Notes under the pieces: model-generated
Seen by the model: the letters and a program-made list of their open reading frames with translations, nothing else
Database searches by the model: none
What the model was told of the DNA's origin: nothing
Translations under genes and position numbers: made by a program
Assembly: GCA_900315635.1 (NCBI GenBank)
Contig: OMZV01000013.1
Location: 1-64,000, forward strand
Length of the DNA: 64,000 nucleotides
Reading direction: 5' to 3'
Origin: an uncultured Prevotella sp.
GTDB taxonomy: Bacteria; Bacteroidota; Bacteroidia; Bacteroidales; Bacteroidaceae
Shown: piece by piece, positions 17,686 through 26,163 of the stretch
How positions within the stretch are numbered: the first letter of the stretch is position 1
Layout of the letters: each line of letters starts with the position of its first letter

Positions 17686-20541
17686 ATGGATTACAACTTC
17701 AGAGAAATTGAGAAGAAGTGGCAGAAGGCGTGGGTCGACAACAAGACTTACAAGGTCACTGAGGACAAGACGAAACCTAAGTATTATGTTCTGAATATGT
17801 TCCCCTACCCTTCCGGTGCCGGTCTTCATGTCGGTCATCCTCTCGGATATATAGCTTCGGACATCTATGCACGATACAAGCGCCTGAAGGGCTTCAACGT
17901 ACTCAACCCTATGGGATATGATGCCTACGGACTACCTGCCGAGCAGTATGCCATCAAGACAGGACAGCATCCTGAGAAGACTACCAATGAGAATATCGCC
18001 CACTACCGTGAGCAGCTCGATAAGATTGGCTTCTCTTTCGACTGGGATCGTGAGGTTCGTACTTGTGATCCGGGTTATTATCATTGGACTCAGTGGGCAT
18101 TCGAGAAGATGTTCAACTCGTTCTATTGCAACAAATGCCAGAAGGCTCAGCCTATAGAGAAGCTTGTCAAGCACTTTGAGGAGAAGGGTACGGAGGGTAT
18201 TGATGTTGCTCAGAGTGAGGAACTGTCGTTCACTGCCGATGAGTGGAATGCCAAGTCGGAGAAGGAGAAGCAGCAGACTCTGATGAACTACCGCATTGCT
18301 TACCTTGGTGAGACCATGGTAAACTGGTGTGCCGGTCTTGGTACCGTGCTTGCCAATGATGAGGTTGTCGATGGAGTGAGTGTCCGTGGCGGTTATCCTG
18401 TTGTACAGCGTAAGATGCAACAGTGGTGTCTCCGTGTATCGGCTTATGCTCAGCGTCTGCTCGACGGACTGGATACCATTCAGTGGAGCGATTCTATCAA
18501 GGAGACTCAGCGCAACTGGATTGGACGCTCTGAGGGTACTGAGGTGGAGTTCTCTGTTAAGGACTCTGACAAGCACTTCACCATCTTCACAACCCGTGCC
18601 GATACTATGTTCGGTGTTACTTTCATGGTTCTTGCGCCTGAGAGCGAACTCGTTCCTGAGCTGACAACTGAGGGACAGAAGGCTGAAGTCGACAAGTATT
18701 TGGCTTATGTTAAGAGCCGCACCGAGCTTGAGCGCATGTCCGACCATCATGTAACTGGTGTATTCTCAGGTTCGTATGCTGTAAATCCATTCACCGGCGA
18801 CAATATTCCTATTTGGATTTCGGAGTATGTATTGGCTGGATATGGCACCGGTGCCATTATGGCTGTGCCTGCTCATGATAGTCGTGACTATGCTTTCGCC
18901 AAGCACTTCAACCTGCCTATCATCCCACTTATTGAAGGCGCTGATGTAAGTGAGGAAAGTTTCGATGCCAAGGAAGGAATCGTTACCAATTCGCCTGCAG
19001 CCGGAAAGAAGAGTCTTGATGGATTCTCTCTCAATAGACTCACAGTGAAAGAGGCTATAGCAGCAACAAAGAAGTTTGTTACTGAGCATCATATCGGTCG
19101 TGTGAAGGTGAACTATCGTCTTCGTGACGCTATTTTCTCACGTCAGCGTTATTGGGGTGAGCCGTTCCCTGTATATTATAAGGATGGTATGCCTCAGATG
19201 ATTCCGGAGGAGTGCCTGCCACTTGAGCTCCCTGAAATCGACAAGTATGAGCCTACCGAGACTGGGGAGCCACCATTGGGTCGTGCAAAGAAATGGGCTT
19301 GGGACACTGTTTCCCGTTCAGTAGTTGATTGCAGTGCAATCAACAACACCACTGTCTTCCCTATAGAACTGAATACCATGCCTGGCTTTGCTGGTTCATC
19401 GGCTTACTATCTCCGCTATATGGATCCGCACAACGATAAGGAACTTGTCTCTAAGGAAGCTGACGAGTACTGGCGTCATGTCGACCTCTATGTAGGTGGA
19501 ACAGAGCATGCTACCGGTCACCTTATCTATAGTCGTTATTGGAATAAGTTCCTGCACGACTATGGATATAGCTGTGAGGAAGAGCCGTTCCAGAAGCTTA
19601 TCAACCAGGGAATGATTCAGGGACGAAGCAATTTTGTTTATCGTGTCAATGAACTTTCGAAGGAAAGTAAGCCGGTATTCGTAAGTTATAATCTCCGAAA
19701 GAACTATAAGGACATTACTCCTATTCACGTCTGGATTAACCTTGTGAAGAATGATGTTCTCGATATTGAGGGCTTCAAGAACTGGAGTCCTGAGTATAAG
19801 AATGCTGAGTTCATACTTGAGGATGGCAAGTATGTATGCGGATATGCCACTGAGAAGATGTCGAAGTCGATGTACAATGTTGTCAACCCTGATGATATTG
19901 TTGAGCAGTATGGCGCCGATACTCTCCGTCTCTATGAGATGTTCCTTGGTCCTGTCGAGGCAAGTAAACCTTGGGATACCAATGGTATCGATGGATGTTT
20001 TCGCTTCCTTAAGAAGTTCTGGAACCTCTATTGGAAGAAGGACAGCGATGCTATTGTCGATGACGCACCTGCAAAGGCTGAGTCGCTGAAGAGCGTTCAT
20101 AAGCTTATCAAGAAGGTTACCGACGATATTGAGAAGTTCTCTTACAATACAAGTATCTCGGCATTCATGATTTGTGTTAACGAACTGAGTCAACAGAAGT
20201 GCACTAACCATGAGCTTCTGCAGGATCTTGTAGTCCTCATTGCTCCGTTTGCTCCACACATTGCCGAGGAACTCTGGCATGCTCTTGGTAACAGTGGTAC
20301 CGTCTGCGATGCCAAATGGCCTGAGTATGACGAGAAGTACTTGAAGGAGGACGAGGTTAAGATGATGGTTAGCTTCAATGGAAAGGTTCGCTTCCCGATG
20401 AACTTCCCGGTGAATACTCCTAAGGACGATGTCGAGAAGGCTGTCCTTGCCGATGAGCGCACTGGCAAGTATCTTGGTGGCAAGAACATCGTAAAGGTTA
20501 TTGTTGTTCCTAACCGTATTATAAATATAGTTATTAAATAA
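17686..20541 (+). CDS. leuS: Leucyl-tRNA synthetase
   Basis: A class Ia synthetase of 951 residues. The HIGH motif appears as HVGHPLGY at residues 46-53 and KMSKS is exact near residue 723. The CP1 editing domain holds [15 protein letters not shown] near residue 385. WKKD and a C-terminal anticodon/tRNA-binding part follow. It is about 90 residues longer than E. coli LeuRS, with an extra segment near 650-710, as I would expect for Bacteroidetes forms. Its stop overlaps the next start by one base (TAATG), so leuS and the YitT gene are translationally coupled. Confidence 0.97.
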   Translation: MDYNFREIEKKWQKAWVDNKTYKVTEDKTKPKYYVLNMFPYPSGAGLHVGHPLGYIASDIYARYKRLKGFNVLNPMGYDAYGLPAEQYAIKTGQHPEKTTNENIAHYREQLDKIGFSFDWDREVRTCDPGYYHWTQWAFEKMFNSFYCNKCQKAQPIEKLVKHFEEKGTEGIDVAQSEELSFTADEWNAKSEKEKQQTLMNYRIAYLGETMVNWCAGLGTVLANDEVVDGVSVRGGYPVVQRKMQQWCLRVSAYAQRLLDGLDTIQWSDSIKETQRNWIGRSEGTEVEFSVKDSDKHFTIFTTRADTMFGVTFMVLAPESELVPELTTEGQKAEVDKYLAYVKSRTELERMSDHHVTGVFSGSYAVNPFTGDNIPIWISEYVLAGYGTGAIMAVPAHDSRDYAFAKHFNLPIIPLIEGADVSEESFDAKEGIVTNSPAAGKKSLDGFSLNRLTVKEAIAATKKFVTEHHIGRVKVNYRLRDAIFSRQRYWGEPFPVYYKDGMPQMIPEECLPLELPEIDKYEPTETGEPPLGRAKKWAWDTVSRSVVDCSAINNTTVFPIELNTMPGFAGSSAYYLRYMDPHNDKELVSKEADEYWRHVDLYVGGTEHATGHLIYSRYWNKFLHDYGYSCEEEPFQKLINQGMIQGRSNFVYRVNELSKESKPVFVSYNLRKNYKDITPIHVWINLVKNDVLDIEGFKNWSPEYKNAEFILEDGKYVCGYATEKMSKSMYNVVNPDDIVEQYGADTLRLYEMFLGPVEASKPWDTNGIDGCFRFLKKFWNLYWKKDSDAIVDDAPAKAESLKSVHKLIKKVTDDIEKFSYNTSISAFMICVNELSQQKCTNHELLQDLVVLIAPFAPHIAEELWHALGNSGTVCDAKWPEYDEKYLKEDEVKMMVSFNGKVRFPMNFPVNTPKDDVEKAVLADERTGKYLGGKNIVKVIVVPNRIINIVIK

Positions 20542-21461
20542 TGAGTAAAGGTATATGGAATGAGGTCCGTGATTATGTTTGGATAACCATCGGACTTCTG
20601 ATGTACACATTCGGATGGACGGTTTTCCTTCTGCCATATCACATTGTGACAGGAGGAATCACCGGTCTGTCGGCTATCATTTTCTATGCTACCAAGATTC
20701 CAATATCATACAGTTACTTTGTCATTAACTTTGCTTTGCTTCTTGTAGCATTGAAGATACTAGGCTGGCGGTTCATGGTAAAGACGGTATATGCCATAAC
20801 AGTGCTGTCAGTGTTACTTGGTGTGGCACAGTGGCTTATGACTGGTCCTGACGGAAAGATGCACCTTATCCTTGGTGAGGGTCAACAGTTTATGTCGTTG
20901 GTAATAGGCTGTATGATTACCGGAACAAGTCTGGCTATTGTCTTCCTGCATAATGGCTCGACGGGTGGTACGGATATTATTGCTGCCTGTGTGAACAAAT
21001 ACAAGAACATATCTCTTGGTCGGGTGCTTATTGCTGTCGACTTCGTGATAATTGGTTCCTGTTTGTTCATTCCTCAGTTTGGCGATATGCTCTCACGAGT
21101 CCACATGACAGTGTTCGGTCTCTGCACGATGGTCATTGAGAACTACATGCTCGACTATGTTTTCAATGCCCGCCGGGAGTCTGTACAGTTCATGATCTTC
21201 TCTTTAAAGTATCAGGAGATTGCCAATGCCATCGGTACTCAGCTTGAGCATGGTGTGACTATCCTTGATGGTCATGGTTGGTACACTGGTAAGGAACGTA
21301 AGGTACTCTGTATCCTAGCCAAGAAAAATGAGAGCCAGTATATCTTCCGTCTTATCAAGATGATTGATCCTCAGGCATTTGTCAGCCAGAGTGCAGTCAT
21401 CGGAGTATATGGCGAAGGCTTCGACCCGATAAAGGTTAGTGTGCCGAAGAAAAAAGATTAA
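20541..21461 (+). CDS. YitT-family membrane protein (DUF161/DUF2179)
   Basis: A 306-residue protein with about five to six hydrophobic helices in the first 200 residues, including the glycine-rich PYHIVTGGITGLSAI and FLHNGSTGGTDIIAA motifs typical of YitT proteins. A C-terminal cytosolic DUF2179 domain has GHGWYTGKERKVLCILAKK. The function of the family is unsettled; transport has been proposed. It is coupled to leuS by a one-base overlap and followed by a single arm of the CCTCCCC repeat. Confidence 0.9.
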   Translation: MSKGIWNEVRDYVWITIGLLMYTFGWTVFLLPYHIVTGGITGLSAIIFYATKIPISYSYFVINFALLLVALKILGWRFMVKTVYAITVLSVLLGVAQWLMTGPDGKMHLILGEGQQFMSLVIGCMITGTSLAIVFLHNGSTGGTDIIAACVNKYKNISLGRVLIAVDFVIIGSCLFIPQFGDMLSRVHMTVFGLCTMVIENYMLDYVFNARRESVQFMIFSLKYQEIANAIGTQLEHGVTILDGHGWYTGKERKVLCILAKKNESQYIFRLIKMIDPQAFVSQSAVIGVYGEGFDPIKVSVPKKKD

Positions 21462-21504
21462 AGCCTCCCCAAGCCACTCCGAATGGAGGGGATGTTTAAT
21501 TGCC
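21462..21504. repeat. CCTCCCC element, single degraded arm
   Basis: aagcctccccaagccactccgaatggaggggatgtttaattgcc lies between the YitT gene stop and the pyrophosphatase start, about 20 bases before the latter. Confidence 0.6.
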
Positions 21505-21523
21505 TTGTTAAACTGTATTTCGT

Positions 21524-22117
21524 ATGAAGATTGTTTTTGCAACAAATAACGTTCACAAATTAGAAGAAATCAGGGAGATACTAGGTCCTTCATTTGAGAT
21601 AGTATCTCTATCGGATATTGGCTGTCATGAGGATATTCCGGAGACAGGCGATACCATTGAAGAGAATGCCCATCAGAAGGCAGCTTATATAGCTGAGAAG
21701 TATGATCACGACTGCTTTGCCGATGATACAGGGCTGGAGGTTTTTGCGCTCAATGGTGAGCCTGGAGTCCATTCGGCACGCTATGCTGAGGGTACAGATC
21801 ACGATTCAGAGGCAAACATGGCGAAATTGTTACGGAAATTAGGAAATAATAACAACCGTGATGCAAGATTCCGCACATGTATCTCGTTAATACAAAAAGG
21901 GACTGATGGCAAATACCATGAGGTTCAGTTCGAAGGCGAGGTACGTGGACATATTGCCACTGAGAAGCATGGCACTGAGGGTTTCGGCTATGATCCAATC
22001 TTCGTTCCTGACGGCTATGACAAGAGCTTTGCCGAGCTTGGAGAGGAAGTAAAGAACAAAATCTCACATCGTGCTCGTGCCGTCAAGAAGCTTGCTGACT
22101 ATCTTAAGAAGGCATAA
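21524..22117 (+). CDS. rdgB: dITP/XTP pyrophosphatase (HAM1/RdgB family)
   Basis: This house-cleaning enzyme hydrolyses non-canonical purine triphosphates (dITP, XTP) to monophosphates. Family motifs are present: [12 protein letters not shown] at the start, [25 protein letters not shown] near residue 65, [11 protein letters not shown] near 152 and [10 protein letters not shown] near 178. Its 197 residues match the family. The last six codons and the stop form the first unit of a 33-base tandem repeat that continues past the gene. Confidence 0.95.
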   Translation: MKIVFATNNVHKLEEIREILGPSFEIVSLSDIGCHEDIPETGDTIEENAHQKAAYIAEKYDHDCFADDTGLEVFALNGEPGVHSARYAEGTDHDSEANMAKLLRKLGNNNNRDARFRTCISLIQKGTDGKYHEVQFEGEVRGHIATEKHGTEGFGYDPIFVPDGYDKSFAELGEEVKNKISHRARAVKKLADYLKKA

Positions 22118-22220
22118 CTATCTCAGGAAGACTATCTCAATAAGGCATAACTACCTCAGGAATGCTACTTCAATAAGGCATAACTACCTCAGGAAGACTA
22201 TCTCAAGAAGGCATGACCAC
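22097..22220 (+). repeat. 33-base tandem repeat spanning the rdgB stop codon
   Basis: Units start at 22097, 22130, 22163 and 22196 (the last partial). The first contains the authentic C-terminus DYLKKA and stop. Because 33 is a multiple of three, every unit carries an in-frame copy of that C-terminus and its own stop (TAA, TAA, TAA, TGA). Confidence 0.9.
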
Positions 22221-22280
22221 CCTACTCCACGTCCTTAACAAGCCCTTCTCAATGTCGGGTGTTTGAAAACATAAGAAATT

Positions 22281-24308
22281 ATGAGAATTGAGAGACCGTT
22301 TATATTGTTATTTCTATTGGCAATATCATTGACATATTGCCAGTTGTCATTTGCCCAGATAGGCACATGGAAGGACTATATGGCCTACTATGAAGTACAG
22401 GATGTAAAGCGTGGAGGCGATATTTTGTATGTTCTTGCTTCCAACGATTTGTACTCATACAATGAAAATGACAATAGCATCCAGACTTACGACAAAGTAA
22501 ACGGTCTCAGCGATTGTTCCATTAGCAATATAGAATGGAACAACACAGTCAAGAAACTTTTTATCCTTTATAACGATTACAACATTGACATACTTGATGC
22601 CAATGGTAACGTTACCAACATTTCAGATTATTATAACGCTTCATTGTCAAGCAACAAGACGGTTTACGATATTTACATGGATGACCGTTTTGCCTATTTG
22701 AGCACCGGTTTTGGAATTGTCAAAATCGACATGCGCGACTATGAAGTAACCAATACCTACAACCTTCGTTTCCGTGTCGACTATTGTTATGTCGATGGCA
22801 ATTATATTTATGCCGCCAGTTCAACCAATGGACTATACCGTGGCAGCTTGTCAGCCAATCTTCTTGACCCAGGAAACTGGACTAGAGTAGGCTCCTATAC
22901 ACGAAAAAACTATACCGTTGACCCACAGCTTCTTGCCATAGCAGAGGCTCACAGACCAGAGGGTCCGAAGTATAACTACTTCTATTTCTCTAGGTTTAAG
23001 TATGGAAGTCTTTATACCGTCGGAGGCGGATATTCGCCAAGTGCCGACCTACCCCGCCCCGGAATGGTACAGGTATACACCCCATCGACCGACACATGGA
23101 CTATCTATGAGGACAGCCTTCAGAAAAAAACAGGCTACCTCTATCAGGCAAATGCTACCGTCGATGTAGACCCTACAGACCATAGCCGCGTTATGGTAGG
23201 TTCCAGAACAGGACTCTATGAGTTCCGCAATGGCAATTTCGTGCAGCATTGGAACAGTGAGAACAGCCCGCTTGAGAATGCCGTCTCACCAAACTATACC
23301 CTTATTCTCGGCGGAGCTTTCGACGACGAAGGCAATTACTGGTTTGGAAACAGCCAGGCACAGAGCCAGTCGCTTTGGGAATATACTCACGACGGACAGT
23401 TTGTCAACAAGCATAAGTCCGACTTCATGACCTCGCCTAACCTGAGCTTTGCCGGAATGAGACACTTCTTCTTCGATCGTGACAAGAACCTGTGGTTTGT
23501 CAATTACCACTTCATCTCTCAGGACTTAGTCTATTATCAGCCGTCAACAAATGGCGATTATGTATATAATAACTGGGTGAATGAGGACGGAACAATATAC
23601 AACCGCAGTTTCTCTTACGTTTATTGCGCAGCTCAGGACCTCGACGGAAATATATGGGTAGGCACCCAGATAGGACCGTTCTACATCCCATATAATGAGA
23701 TAACGACCCCTCCTTCCGATATGGTATTCCAGCAATACAAGGTTCCGCGCAATGACGGTACTGACCTTGCCGACTATCTTCTCTCGGGAGTTCCAATAAC
23801 CTGCATGGCTATCGATGGCGGCAATCGCAAATGGTTCGGCACCGAAGGCTCAGGAGTCTACCTCATCAGTGCCGACAACAACACTGAGATCCATCACTTC
23901 ATGGCGAACAACAGTGGGCTTCTGTCCGACATTGTAGAGTCCATTTCCATTGACCCTTCTACCGGCGAAGTATTCTTCGGCACAGAGAATGGACTATGCT
24001 CCTACATGAGTGACGCCACCCAGACCGTCGATAAGATGGACAAGGACGTTACTTACGCTTATCCAAACCCTGTCAAGCCTGGCTATACCGGACCTATAAC
24101 CATTGTTGGACTTACCTATAACGCCGACGTGAAGATAGTCACCACCAATGGCGTGCTTGTAGCCGAAGGCAGAAGCAATGGCGGCTCATTCGTCTGGGAC
24201 GGCACCGACCTTAACGGCAAACGGGTAACCAGTGGCGTTTATATGGTTCAGACAGCCACTCAGGACGGTGACAAAGGCACTGTCTGCAAGATAGCTGTAG
24301 TCAACTGA
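22281..24308 (+). CDS. PorZ-like two-propeller exported protein
   Basis: A 675-residue protein with a signal peptide ending LSFAQ, giving N-terminal glutamine. Two blocks of beta-propeller blades follow, with repeats such as DGNIWVGTQIGPFYIP and GNRKWFGTEGSGVYLI. The end is a FlgD/type-IX-like domain (AYPNPVKPGYTGPITI, then SNGGSFVWDGTDLNGKRV and SGVYMVQ). This layout matches PorZ, the surface subunit of the type IX secretion attachment complex in Porphyromonas, but the same fold occurs in other propeller proteins. No other por gene is visible here. It is followed after 2 bases by the next gene. Confidence 0.75.
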   Translation: MRIERPFILLFLLAISLTYCQLSFAQIGTWKDYMAYYEVQDVKRGGDILYVLASNDLYSYNENDNSIQTYDKVNGLSDCSISNIEWNNTVKKLFILYNDYNIDILDANGNVTNISDYYNASLSSNKTVYDIYMDDRFAYLSTGFGIVKIDMRDYEVTNTYNLRFRVDYCYVDGNYIYAASSTNGLYRGSLSANLLDPGNWTRVGSYTRKNYTVDPQLLAIAEAHRPEGPKYNYFYFSRFKYGSLYTVGGGYSPSADLPRPGMVQVYTPSTDTWTIYEDSLQKKTGYLYQANATVDVDPTDHSRVMVGSRTGLYEFRNGNFVQHWNSENSPLENAVSPNYTLILGGAFDDEGNYWFGNSQAQSQSLWEYTHDGQFVNKHKSDFMTSPNLSFAGMRHFFFDRDKNLWFVNYHFISQDLVYYQPSTNGDYVYNNWVNEDGTIYNRSFSYVYCAAQDLDGNIWVGTQIGPFYIPYNEITTPPSDMVFQQYKVPRNDGTDLADYLLSGVPITCMAIDGGNRKWFGTEGSGVYLISADNNTEIHHFMANNSGLLSDIVESISIDPSTGEVFFGTENGLCSYMSDATQTVDKMDKDVTYAYPNPVKPGYTGPITIVGLTYNADVKIVTTNGVLVAEGRSNGGSFVWDGTDLNGKRVTSGVYMVQTATQDGDKGTVCKIAVVN

Positions 24309-24310
24309 TA

Positions 24311-25549
24311 ATGAAGCTAATCAACAACAACAGGCTGGTTTACACAATCGTTGCGGTATTCACCGTCATCCAGTTCGCCATAATTCTGGTGTTCGGTCCT
24401 ACCCTGTATTACGACAGCGATTGCTACATCTACTTTGCCAAGGACTGTGTAGCCCATGGCGAGCCCTACCCTGTTGCTTCCGAGATAGGCAGCTACGACT
24501 TTATATGGAATGTCGGTTCTATAAACATAGTTGCCCTGTCCCTCTTTCTTTTCCACGCCGTAACCCCTTTATATTTTATCTATGCCATACTAAAGGGGCT
24601 GTCGGCACTCCTCCTTTACAAGATTACCTGCCATCAGTTTGATGGTCGTGTAGGGTTCACTGCCCTACTCCTCTATGTTCTCTATCCTGCCAATTATGGC
24701 GAGTCGACGAGCTTTCTTAGTGAACTTCCATTCATTTTCTTCATCCTCTCGGGCATTTGGCTTGCCCTTAACAGGAAAAAACCAATAGCCGGAGGCATAC
24801 TGATAGCTATAGCCAACTGGATCCGTCCAATGGGACTGGTGTTCATTGCTGCAATGGCTGTATACTATTTGGTCGCCCGTCAATGGAAAAACATAGCCAA
24901 GATAGTTTCCGGATTTGCCATTATGATAGTCATCATCGGCTCACTGACATGGTACCGCACCGGCTATTTCATCTATCAGGCAAAGACCGGATGGATGGCT
25001 CTGTTGCAGTACAGTGTTGACACTTCAGCCGACAATGACGCATGGTATACCGACGCAAAAGGCTTCAATTCGGTACAGAAAGACTCTCTGTGGCAAAAAC
25101 GCATGGCGGCATGGATAGTTGACCACCCGAAGGATTACATCGCTCAGATGCCAATTAAACTGGCAAAAACGTACATCTCGGACAATCCTAACTTCTGTGC
25201 TTTCATGCCCGACAAGAACAACAGCGACTACATGTACAATGAAGTGAGCATGCCGACACTGATTAACAGCTTCCCGCATTACACCTGGGTGCAGTGGCTG
25301 ACGGCTTACAACCTCGTTTATTATTATGCCCTTATGGCGCTGTTCGTCATTGGCTGCGTTTCGCTTATCCGCCGGCGCCGGTGGACTGATGTTGCCATGC
25401 CGCTGGGAGTAGTCTTCTTCGGCACAGCCATACTGCTTTTCTTCGGTCATGGCGAAGCCCGTTTCCATATACCTTTCATGCCATTCATAATCATGATTGA
25501 TGCCTGCTGGCTGCAATACAGATTGTTGAAAAGGGCTCAAAACCATTAG
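24311..25549 (+). CDS. Polytopic membrane protein resembling GT39/ArnT-type glycosyltransferases
   Basis: A 412-residue protein with about ten hydrophobic segments. The first periplasmic loop has YYDSDCYIYFAKDCVAHGEPYP, and WIRPMG follows a transmembrane helix near residue 173, both as in dolichol/polyprenyl-phosphate-dependent mannosyl- and arabinosyl-transferases. A soluble segment (about 235-320) precedes two last helices. The acidic residues of the first loop fit the DxD-like position of the family. The substrate is unknown. It starts 3 bases after the PorZ-like gene and is surely co-transcribed with it. Confidence 0.65.
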   Translation: MKLINNNRLVYTIVAVFTVIQFAIILVFGPTLYYDSDCYIYFAKDCVAHGEPYPVASEIGSYDFIWNVGSINIVALSLFLFHAVTPLYFIYAILKGLSALLLYKITCHQFDGRVGFTALLLYVLYPANYGESTSFLSELPFIFFILSGIWLALNRKKPIAGGILIAIANWIRPMGLVFIAAMAVYYLVARQWKNIAKIVSGFAIMIVIIGSLTWYRTGYFIYQAKTGWMALLQYSVDTSADNDAWYTDAKGFNSVQKDSLWQKRMAAWIVDHPKDYIAQMPIKLAKTYISDNPNFCAFMPDKNNSDYMYNEVSMPTLINSFPHYTWVQWLTAYNLVYYYALMALFVIGCVSLIRRRRWTDVAMPLGVVFFGTAILLFFGHGEARFHIPFMPFIIMIDACWLQYRLLKRAQNH

Positions 25550-25601
25550 CTTTAGACGAATAAAAACTATAGCCTTACATGTACATTTAAAAATAAACTA
25601 T

Positions 25602-25609
25602 TATCTTTG
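25602..25609 (+). promoter_or_regulatory. -7 element before the AbiE remnant
   Basis: TATCTTTG lies 8 bases before the ATG at 25617, so a transcript would begin at or near the start codon. Confidence 0.5.
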
Positions 25610-25616
25610 CAAGCGT

Positions 25617-26094
25617 ATGAGAAGTAAAGAATGTTTTTCTAAGTTTTCCAAGAATCTGTTTTGGGATGTGGACATGTCCCAGGCTGACATGGATAAGGCT
25701 CCAGGGCAAATAGTGCAAAGAGTTTTAGAGTATGGTGAATGGAATGACTGGAAACTTGTCCTTAGTTATTATGGCCTTGACAAGATTGTCAATGTCTGTA
25801 AGAAATTACGCACACTTGACCCTGTGTGCCTCTCATATATCTGTGCAATATCACACACTAACAAAGAAGGACTTCATTGATATTTATTTTCTTTTGCAAC
25901 ATTATTCATTGGCAGATATTCTCGGCTTCTACAATAAGAAATATCCTGAACACAGTGAGTTCCGTGCATTGATGAGCCTTACTTATTTTGAAGATGCAGA
26001 AGAACAACTTATGCCAAAGATGTTCAAGCATGTGTCTTGGGAAAACATCAAAGCGGATATCTTAAAGGCCGTTGATGGTTATAAAGGTAGATAG
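25617..26094 (+). pseudogene. Deletion-fused AbiEi-like antitoxin / AbiEii-like nucleotidyltransferase toxin remnant
   Basis: The first frame (25617-25880, 87 residues) is a DUF6922-type antitoxin start: FWDVDMSQADMDKAPGQIVQRVLEYG, then WKLVLSYYGLDKIVNVCKKLRTLDP. After YICAISHT it runs out at residue 87. From about 25855 another frame carries TKKDFIDIYFLLQHYSLADI and on to AVDGYKGR at 26094, the C-terminal part of a nucleotidyl-transferase AbiEii-type protein. The catalytic N-terminal part of the toxin is missing. I infer one deletion of several hundred bases that joined the antitoxin to the toxin tail out of frame, leaving a dead system. Confidence 0.7.
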
Positions 26095-26163
26095 AAGAAG
26101 ATAGGAAAATTTATTAGGTTTTAAAGGGGAAAATGCGGAATTAAGTTAGATAAGGAGAAAAGT

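Noticed and set aside
19396-20637. A 413-codon open frame on the minus strand, antisense to leuS
   Set aside because: It lies opposite a certain leuS gene, has no recognisable motif and reads as low-quality protein. It is a by-product of codon use, as are the long antisense frames at 1356-2204, 17932-18750 and 55964-56767.
25617-25880. An intact antitoxin gene
   Set aside because: The frame changes from antitoxin-like to unrelated residues at about 25855, exactly where toxin C-terminal sequence begins in another frame, so a deletion remnant is more likely.
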